NCBI RefSeq assembly: GCF_001611555.1 | Contig: NZ_LSGP01000025.1 | Span: forward strand, 310,001-374,000 | Source: Anaerosporomusa subterranea | GTDB taxonomy: Bacteria > Bacillota > Negativicutes > Sporomusales > Acetonemataceae | DNA length: 64,000 nt | Direction: 5' to 3' | Shown: positions 58,197 to 64,000 of the stretch, one piece after another | Numbering within the stretch: the first letter of the stretch is position 1 | Layout: each line of letters begins with the position of its first letter | Program-made: the position numbers and the translations under genes | Notes under the pieces: generated by a model | Seen by the model: the letters and a program-made list of their open reading frames with translations, nothing else | Databases searched by the model: none | What the model was told of the DNA's origin: nothing

Positions 58197-59648
58197 TTAT
58201 TCCTGATTGGCGAGGATGGAATATGTTTCAGGATGCAAGGCTGGCAATGCCTCTACTTTCAAAGTAATGGCCAACTCCTGTTGCAGTCTCTTCAGTTCAG
58301 CCGGAGCTGCCAGCACTTCAGCTACCTGTGGGTGGGCTTGCACAATATAACTACGAACAGAGCTGGCGGACAAAGATAGGCGACGCAATTGCCGTCTAAT
58401 ATTGATCGATACAGTTGGCGGCGATAGAACACGGCCTCTGCCTTCACAACAAGGGCATGGTGCGTAAAGCATGGCGTCGAGATTTTGACGCGATTTTTTG
58501 CGTGTCATTTCTACTAAACCCAAACCGGTAATACCAACAACATTACTCTTGGTTCGGTCTTTCTTCAGACCTTCTTCCAGCGCCGCCAACACGGCTTGTT
58601 TGTGTTCCTCAGTATTCATATCAATAAAATCGATAATGATGATGCCGCCTATGTCGCGCAGGCGCAATTGGCGAGCGATTTCGCCAGCCGCCTCCAGATT
58701 CGTGCGAAATACAGTATCTTCAAGATTGGTGCGGCCAACAAACTTGCCTGTATTCACATCGATGACCGTAAGAGCTTCTGTGCGGTCAAAAATAAGATAG
58801 CCGCCGCATTCCAGCCAAACCTGCCGTTTTTGAAGTTGGCTGTATTGTTCTTCTAGTTGGTGGTGACTGAACAAATCATTGCCCTCATAGTAGGACACCC
58901 TGGATACTAACTCAGGCGAATGATGGGTTAATAGTTCAACTACCCGCTGATAGGCGTCCCGGTTATCAATCACCAACTCTTCTAAGTCGCTGGATAAATA
59001 GTCTCTCACAACCCGGATAACAAGGTCAACATCACGGTACAAGGCGGCAGGCGCCTTAGTACGTTTCGAGCGGGCAATAATTGAGGACCAGAGCGTATGG
59101 AGATAATGCAAGTCCTTGGCCAAGTCCTCTTCACTACGGCCTTCAGCCACAGTTCGCACAATGACCCCCATGCCAGGCGGCCTAACCTTTTCCGCCAATT
59201 CGCGCAGACGTTCCCGTTCAGCACCTGATTCGATACGGCGTGAAATCCCGATATAATCCACAGTCGGCATAAGCACAACATAGCGGCCAGGCAAAGTCAG
59301 ATGCGTAGTCGCCCGCGGGCCCTTGACGCCAAGCGAGTCTTTGACGATCTGTATCATAATATCCTGTCCGATTGTCAAAACGTCATCAAGCGGTCCTGTA
59401 CGGGTTGGAATATGGGGAAAAATATCACCAACATACAAAAAAGCGTTCTTCTCCTTGCCGATATCAATAAACGCTGCCTGCATACCTGGCAATACATTTT
59501 TAATTCTACCTTTATAAATGTTGCCGACAATATGGCCAGTATCAACTCGTTCAACAACTAGCTCGCTGAGAATGCCGTCTTCGAGCACAGCCATCCGTGT
59601 TTCTTCCAATCCTGCGTTTACCAGTATCTTCTGAATCACTGTCGTCAC
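58197..59648 (-). CDS. rng: ribonuclease E/G family protein
   Basis: The 483-residue endoribonuclease has an S1 domain (about 36-120, IVGNIYKGRIKNVLPGMQAAF), the RNase H-like/DNase I-like catalytic core with Mg ligands in LTVIDVNTGKF and IIIIDFIDM, and the zinc-link CPCC. It lacks a long C-terminal scaffold, so it is RNase G-sized. RNase E/G occurs in many Firmicutes outside Bacillus. Its start overlaps the preceding gene's end by four bases. Confidence 0.94.
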   Translation of the reverse strand: MTTVIQKILVNAGLEETRMAVLEDGILSELVVERVDTGHIVGNIYKGRIKNVLPGMQAAFIDIGKEKNAFLYVGDIFPHIPTRTGPLDDVLTIGQDIMIQIVKDSLGVKGPRATTHLTLPGRYVVLMPTVDYIGISRRIESGAERERLRELAEKVRPPGMGVIVRTVAEGRSEEDLAKDLHYLHTLWSSIIARSKRTKAPAALYRDVDLVIRVVRDYLSSDLEELVIDNRDAYQRVVELLTHHSPELVSRVSYYEGNDLFSHHQLEEQYSQLQKRQVWLECGGYLIFDRTEALTVIDVNTGKFVGRTNLEDTVFRTNLEAAGEIARQLRLRDIGGIIIIDFIDMNTEEHKQAVLAALEEGLKKDRTKSNVVGITGLGLVEMTRKKSRQNLDAMLYAPCPCCEGRGRVLSPPTVSINIRRQLRRLSLSASSVRSYIVQAHPQVAEVLAAPAELKRLQQELAITLKVEALPALHPETYSILANQE

Positions 59649-60337
59649 CCCCTGAGTTCGAGCGGTGAAATCAAGTCATCTCCCTGTTTTATCCAAAGCC
59701 CCTCACGCCGGATAAAAGCCAGCTCACGCTCCACTGGCAACGAAAAGCGCTCAGTCAGGACTTCCAGTAATTCACTTGCTTTAGCGCTGCCAGTCGGTTT
59801 GATCTCTATACCAAACGAAAGCAACAGCTTATTGCCATTCGTCTGGGCTGTGAGATTGTCAACAAACTGCTTCAGATCAATCTCTCGTTTTCCCTTTGGT
59901 GATTGCCGTGTGTACATAACAACCTCAGCTGTATTAAACCCAGAAACCGCAGCCTCTACAGCAGTCAGTCCACCGGCAAGAGGGAGTTCGACGGAATATG
60001 CGGCATAATTAATCACAGCCATTAATGCCTTATGGGTTTGGGTAATGACCGCAGCTTGCGACACGTAAATGCCGTCAGGTAAAGCGCCCGCCAGTCGTGC
60101 GGTAAAATCTGATGGAGTGATATCCTCAACCAACTCAACATCAAAGTATTCCTGATCGCCAGTTACGCCAACACTCAGTGCGGAAGCGAAGGCCAGCTTA
60201 ACATGCGGATTAAAGCCCTCAGAGTAGGCCACCGGCAATTGAGCTCGGCGCAACGCCCGTTCTACAGTGCGGGCGAAGTCAAGATGCGAAATATAGCGGA
60301 CTTGTTCTCCTTTAGTTATGGCTGCTCTAAGTAACAT
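59645..60337 (-). CDS. TIGR03936 family radical SAM-associated protein
   Basis: The 230-residue protein belongs to the DUF2344/TIGR03936 family; YISHLDFARTVERALRRA and PVAYSEGFNPHVKLAFA are its signatures. It always accompanies the TIGR03960 radical SAM protein, fused in some species. Function is unknown, but neighbourhood with rng and ribosomal genes suggests RNA or ribosome modification. The ATG at 60337 overlaps the stop of the partner (TGATG). Confidence 0.92.
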   Translation of the reverse strand: MLLRAAITKGEQVRYISHLDFARTVERALRRAQLPVAYSEGFNPHVKLAFASALSVGVTGDQEYFDVELVEDITPSDFTARLAGALPDGIYVSQAAVITQTHKALMAVINYAAYSVELPLAGGLTAVEAAVSGFNTAEVVMYTRQSPKGKREIDLKQFVDNLTAQTNGNKLLLSFGIEIKPTGSAKASELLEVLTERFSLPVERELAFIRREGLWIKQGDDLISPLELRG

Positions 60338-62190
60338 CAGCGGTTCCCCCAATCGGCGATCTGAACCCCGAGTCCATCACAGACACCACAACCGCCGCAG
60401 TCGCCGCGGCGGCAATCCGGGGTTAGCTCGAGCCTCACGCCTTTGTCATACTCTGCTATCAGATATCGTTTATCAACTCCGGCTGAAAGGTGATCCCAGG
60501 GCAGGAGCTCGTCCGTCTCCCTGCTGCGGTTAGCGTAAAAATGCGGATCAATGCCAGTTGCTGCAAAAGCCGCCATCCAGATATCAAACCGGAAATGCTC
60601 GCTCCAACCGTCAAAGCGGGCGCCATTCTGCCAGGCATGGATAAGCACATCAGCCAGGCGGCGATCGCCTCTGGCAAATACCGCCTCGAGAAAACTCACT
60701 TCCGGATCATGCCAGTGTAGGGATATGCTGCGATCACGAATGCTAGACTTTAACAGTGCTTGCTTACGGCGCATTTCACTGATCGAGTCTTGTGCCATCC
60801 ATTGAAACGGTGTTTGGCATTTGGGGACAAACGAAGACACGCTGACACTGACTTTAGCTCCGCGGCGTCCGGTTGCTTCGCGATACCAGTCAAGAACCCG
60901 GTAAGCGAGATCAGCTATGCCGCGCACATCCTCGTCAGTCTCTGTCGGCAAACCAATCATAAAGTATAGCTTTATCGACGACCAACCAGCCTTGAAGGCG
61001 GCCGTAACAGCATCGCGCAAGTTCTCCTCGGTAACACCCTTATTAATAACATCGCGCATGCGTTGTGTTCCCGCCTCTGGCGCAAATGTCAATCCGCTTT
61101 TTCTTACTGTTTGTACCTGTTGGGCTAAGTCGACAGAAAAGCTGTCAATCCGCAAAGAGGGCAACGAGACACTGACTTTATATTCCCGCAATCCTTCCTG
61201 CAGCTCTGTTATCAGTCCGTGCAGGCACGAATAATCTGCCGTGCTCAGCGAGACAAGTGAAATCTCGTCATAACCGCTGTCAGCTACCAGTTGTTTGGCC
61301 AAATTCACTAGCGTCTCTGGGCGGCGTTCCCTGACTGGCCGATAAATTGTGCCTGCTTGACAGAACCGACAGCCGCGCGTACAGCCACGAAACAGTTCAA
61401 GCATAATCCGATCATGGACAATATCCAGATAGGGCATGACCAATTTCGTCGGGAAAGGCGCCTTGTCCAGATCCTCTACAACCCGTTTAATCACGCAAGG
61501 CTTGGCTTCTGGCAGCGTGGGAGTAACGGCGGCAATCGTCTTGTCATCGTGATAGTCGATGTGATAAAACTGCGGTACATAGATGCCCTCAATACTCGCC
61601 ACTCGCCGCAAAAGGCCAATTCTGCCGTCCGGCTTGCCTTCTCGCTTCCACTGCACCAGACAATCAGTCACGTCATTAATCGTCTCTTCCCCTTCACCCA
61701 TTACAAAAAAATCAAAGAAGTCAGCAACCGGCTCAGCATTAAAAGCGCAAGGGCCGCCACCAATAACGAAGGGGTGTTCCAGCTGACGGTCCACCGTTTT
61801 CAGCGGAATATTGGACAGATCCAACATGTTTAAGATATTGCTAAAACTCATTTCGTATTGCAATGAAAAGCCAATAACATCAAACTCATTGATCGGCCGA
61901 AAACTCTCCAGAGCATACAGCGGTATGCCATGAGCCCGCATCTCAGCCTCCATATCAGTCCAAGGCGCGTACACTCTCTCTGCCGCCGCATCGTCGCGTT
62001 GATTTATAATGTCATACAAAATCTTTAGCCCCAGATTGCTCATGCCCACCTCATAGACATCTGGCAAAGCCAGCGCATAAGCAATATCCACTGTGCCGGG
62101 ATCTTTCTTGATACTGTTCCATTCTTGCCCTGTATAGCGTGCCGGCTTGAGTACTCGATTCAGAATATCAGGTGATAAGACAATGTGCAT
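60337..62190 (-). CDS. TIGR03960 family B12-binding-type radical SAM protein
   Basis: A 617-residue protein with an N-terminal cobalamin-binding-like region, the radical SAM cluster motif CTRGCRFC, and a C-terminal cysteine group (CRRGDCGGCGVCDG) that may bind another iron-sulfur cluster. The ATG at 62190, after ATGGAGGCC, is preferred over one at 62211. Its partner TIGR03936 overlaps it. The reaction is unknown; family context points to RNA or protein modification. Confidence 0.92.
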   Translation of the reverse strand: MHIVLSPDILNRVLKPARYTGQEWNSIKKDPGTVDIAYALALPDVYEVGMSNLGLKILYDIINQRDDAAAERVYAPWTDMEAEMRAHGIPLYALESFRPINEFDVIGFSLQYEMSFSNILNMLDLSNIPLKTVDRQLEHPFVIGGGPCAFNAEPVADFFDFFVMGEGEETINDVTDCLVQWKREGKPDGRIGLLRRVASIEGIYVPQFYHIDYHDDKTIAAVTPTLPEAKPCVIKRVVEDLDKAPFPTKLVMPYLDIVHDRIMLELFRGCTRGCRFCQAGTIYRPVRERRPETLVNLAKQLVADSGYDEISLVSLSTADYSCLHGLITELQEGLREYKVSVSLPSLRIDSFSVDLAQQVQTVRKSGLTFAPEAGTQRMRDVINKGVTEENLRDAVTAAFKAGWSSIKLYFMIGLPTETDEDVRGIADLAYRVLDWYREATGRRGAKVSVSVSSFVPKCQTPFQWMAQDSISEMRRKQALLKSSIRDRSISLHWHDPEVSFLEAVFARGDRRLADVLIHAWQNGARFDGWSEHFRFDIWMAAFAATGIDPHFYANRSRETDELLPWDHLSAGVDKRYLIAEYDKGVRLELTPDCRRGDCGGCGVCDGLGVQIADWGNR

Positions 62191-62389
62191 AACGGCCTCC
62201 ATAGTGTTCAATTACATGTAGTATGTCTAAAAATTACCAGGTGCAATCAGAAATACCTGGCAGTTGTTTGCGCGCAAAGGAAAAAAACATGCGATACACG
62301 CATGAATATCATTATTTCGCTATAGTTTTACCAGATTCCTTCTAGTAGTTCAAACATGTTAGATTATAATGTGGTTGAGCCACTAAGCG

Positions 62390-63256
62390 TCAAAGGAAAT
62401 CACCAATTTTGGCCATCATTCCCTTGTCTGGAATAGACTCCCACACATCAGTCTCTGTTAATGACCCCCGCATCCTAAATCCTTTGTCCACAATTAATAT
62501 CATATGATATTGTTCCGGCTGAAACAGAGCAATCACATCCCGCACCAGGCAATCCTCGACAGCGGTAAAATGCGCGGTTGGCATAACTCCCCGCCGCATC
62601 ATATCCGCTTTTTTCTGCGATAAAATGCGCATAGCGCGAAAGCCTACCGCAGCCATTTCCTTGCGCGAGGCAAGCGCTATAAAACCGGCAGCGAATAGTA
62701 GCGTAATATTAACGTCTGAATGAAAAACGAACTGTAAAACCGCTACTATCAAAAAACCACCGCTGATAAGCCAGCTAACAAAGACTACAGCTGTCGTCGC
62801 TTTGCGGTAACCGCACAGTTGGGATAACCAAGCGCGCAAAATTCTGCCTCCATCTAGCGGCAAAGCTGGGATGAGATTAAACCAGCCTAGCATCAAGTTG
62901 GTCTGAAAAAAAAATCTCCAATCCCAATTTTGTACATAATGAGACAAAATCGCAATCATTGCCGCCATGACAAAACTGGCAACAGGACCCACTAATGCGA
63001 CAAACAGGTCATTTTGTGAATCAGCTTCACCCAACCGATCAATGCGAGCCACCCCACCAAACGGCAGCAATTCCACTTCCCGAACCGTATATCCTAGCAG
63101 TCGGGCTGCCATGGCATGAGCGCTTTCATGCCATAAAACCGAGGCGAATACGCCAATGACCTTGACTAACATGCCAGAAAATGAAAAGACGATCAGAAGA
63201 ATAAGGAACCAAGGACTGATGAGAATTTGTACTCCTGCCACTCTTCCCGCACGCAA
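62390..63256 (-). CDS. site-2 protease family metallopeptidase (SpoIVFB-like)
   Basis: A 288-residue M50 intramembrane protease with HESAH (zinc His and catalytic Glu, about residues 43-47) in a membrane helix and NLIPALPLDGG carrying the third ligand. A C-terminal CBS-like part (VRDVIALFQPEQYHMILIVDKGFRMRG, in part) matches SpoIVFB, which activates pro-sigma-K. The partner at 63260 is SpoIVFA-like. The start is probably TTG at 63256; no ATG with a ribosome site is near. Role in sigma-K processing is inference. Confidence 0.88.
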   Translation of the reverse strand: MRAGRVAGVQILISPWFLILLIVFSFSGMLVKVIGVFASVLWHESAHAMAARLLGYTVREVELLPFGGVARIDRLGEADSQNDLFVALVGPVASFVMAAMIAILSHYVQNWDWRFFFQTNLMLGWFNLIPALPLDGGRILRAWLSQLCGYRKATTAVVFVSWLISGGFLIVAVLQFVFHSDVNITLLFAAGFIALASRKEMAAVGFRAMRILSQKKADMMRRGVMPTAHFTAVEDCLVRDVIALFQPEQYHMILIVDKGFRMRGSLTETDVWESIPDKGMMAKIGDFL

Positions 63257-63259
63257 GCT

Positions 63260-63988
63260 CTACTTCCCATCCTTACCAGAGAATTCTCCTTGAATGCGAG
63301 TAAGCGGATCAATAAATTTTCCTTTGTCACTAACTGCAAAGTATAGCTTAGGAGCTTGAGTCATCCCTGTCTGGCCAACTCTCGCAATAAGCTGGCCTTG
63401 AGTAACAGGATCGCCTGCTTTAACAGCAGCTTCAGCAAGGTGTCCGTAAACAGTTTGCACCTCACTGCTATGCTCAACAATAATAATTCTGCCGAATTGG
63501 GCGCTATCTTCCACTACCCGAACATGTCCCGACGCAGCCGCTCGCACGGCCGTCCCGGCAGGTGCTGTGATGTCAATTCCTTCATGCATGACCTGTTGTT
63601 TCAAGACAGGATGAGTCTGCCAGCCAAACGTTGCTGTTAGCTTGCCATCTACTGGTTTCACCATGTATTGCAACGGATCGGCGGGACGTGACACGGTTGT
63701 CTGTACACGTTTCCAAAGTGAGGTATCTAGTTGCTGTGGCAAATAGGGCGCCACCTGATCCATAAGATAGGCAACATCAGTTTCCGTTGTCAGCAGATAA
63801 CGAACTCCATCCACTACCGACCGCCCAACCTGCGTGTTTGATGAAGCTGCCATATAGACAGCAGCAAAAATAAGCAGCGCAGCAGCAGTTTGCTTTAACC
63901 AACTGAGATTCATCCGGTTCCGCTTTGTCCGGTATTCGACAGGTTCAGAGTAGTAGCGCCTTTTGAACCGTTGTGAGAATGTTGTCAT
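63260..63988 (-). CDS. M23-domain membrane protein (SpoIVFA-like)
   Basis: A 242-residue protein with one membrane helix (about residues 33-48) and a C-terminal LytM/M23 fold. Parts of the fold remain (HEGIDITAPAGTAV, VYGHLAEAAVKAGDPV), but the final HxH that completes the zinc site in active M23 peptidases is replaced by PKLYFAV, so it is probably not a peptidase. That matches SpoIVFA, a regulator of SpoIVFB, which is the next gene. GGAGGTAAGG precedes the ATG at 63988. Confidence 0.85.
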   Translation of the reverse strand: MTTFSQRFKRRYYSEPVEYRTKRNRMNLSWLKQTAAALLIFAAVYMAASSNTQVGRSVVDGVRYLLTTETDVAYLMDQVAPYLPQQLDTSLWKRVQTTVSRPADPLQYMVKPVDGKLTATFGWQTHPVLKQQVMHEGIDITAPAGTAVRAAASGHVRVVEDSAQFGRIIIVEHSSEVQTVYGHLAEAAVKAGDPVTQGQLIARVGQTGMTQAPKLYFAVSDKGKFIDPLTRIQGEFSGKDGK

Positions 63989-64000
63989 GACCTTACCTCC

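Overview
The window looks like chromosome of a spore-forming, anaerobic, diderm member of the Firmicutes, most likely a Sporomusaceae-type Negativicute; this is inferred from gene content only. Sporulation genes (a CwlD-type amidase with a polysaccharide deacetylase, a Spo0B-like protein, a SpoIVFA/SpoIVFB-like pair) and the Firmicutes order rplU-prp-rpmA-spo0B-obgE sit together with genes that need an outer membrane (TolC-family channel, two MacAB-type efflux sets). A group 4 [NiFe] hydrogenase operon fits an anaerobic, hydrogen-metabolising cell.

Layout: 1-2.4 kb holds a DNA alkylation repair cluster (Ada N-terminal domain, AlkD-like, AlkA-like, Ogt). 2.7-12.7 kb holds a SWIM-SNF2 ATPase, a ferritin-like protein, a PHP phosphoesterase, an M20 peptidase, a 3D-domain protein, cwlD with a deacetylase, and a nitroreductase. 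12.7-20.2 kb is the six-gene hydrogenase operon (hyfB, C, E, F, G and a fused hyfH-I), read on the minus strand. 20.3-22.5 kb is a sodium/solute symporter-hutP operon whose leader carries a terminator between two sets of regularly spaced NAG triplets. 22.5-27.3 kb holds terC behind a manganese (yybP-ykoY) riboswitch, an HD-GYP protein, phoU, a secreted protein behind a Pho-box-like site, a TSCPD protein and a nitroreductase. rnpB, with an unusually long P3 helix, is at 27.55-28.06 kb. 28.1-34.6 kb is a tripartite efflux operon (permease, ATPase, adaptor, TolC) and an OmpR-type two-component system; 35.0-37.2 kb is modABC.

37.3-43.9 kb is an accessory island. It contains a degenerate phage lysis module, a diguanylate cyclase, a truncated VOC gene and an MFS transporter, and is marked by partial copies of tRNA-Ala 3' halves beside an intact tRNA-Ala(GGC). 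From 44 kb to the end the core genome resumes: two small proteins, an S1 protein, rsfS, an LCP protein, yqeK, an RRM protein, nadD, a second MacAB set, proA-proB, yhbY, obgE, spo0B-like, rpmA, prp, rplU, rng, the paired radical SAM genes and the SpoIVFB/SpoIVFA-like pair.

The most distinctive observations are the HutP-type leader, a pair of structured 3'-UTR repeats whose arms differ in sequence while keeping most of their base pairing, the tRNA-Ala relics that mark the island, the enlarged P3 of RNase P RNA, and several small genes or unusual starts that conventional calling would miss. No CRISPR array, rRNA operon or intact insertion sequence was seen.
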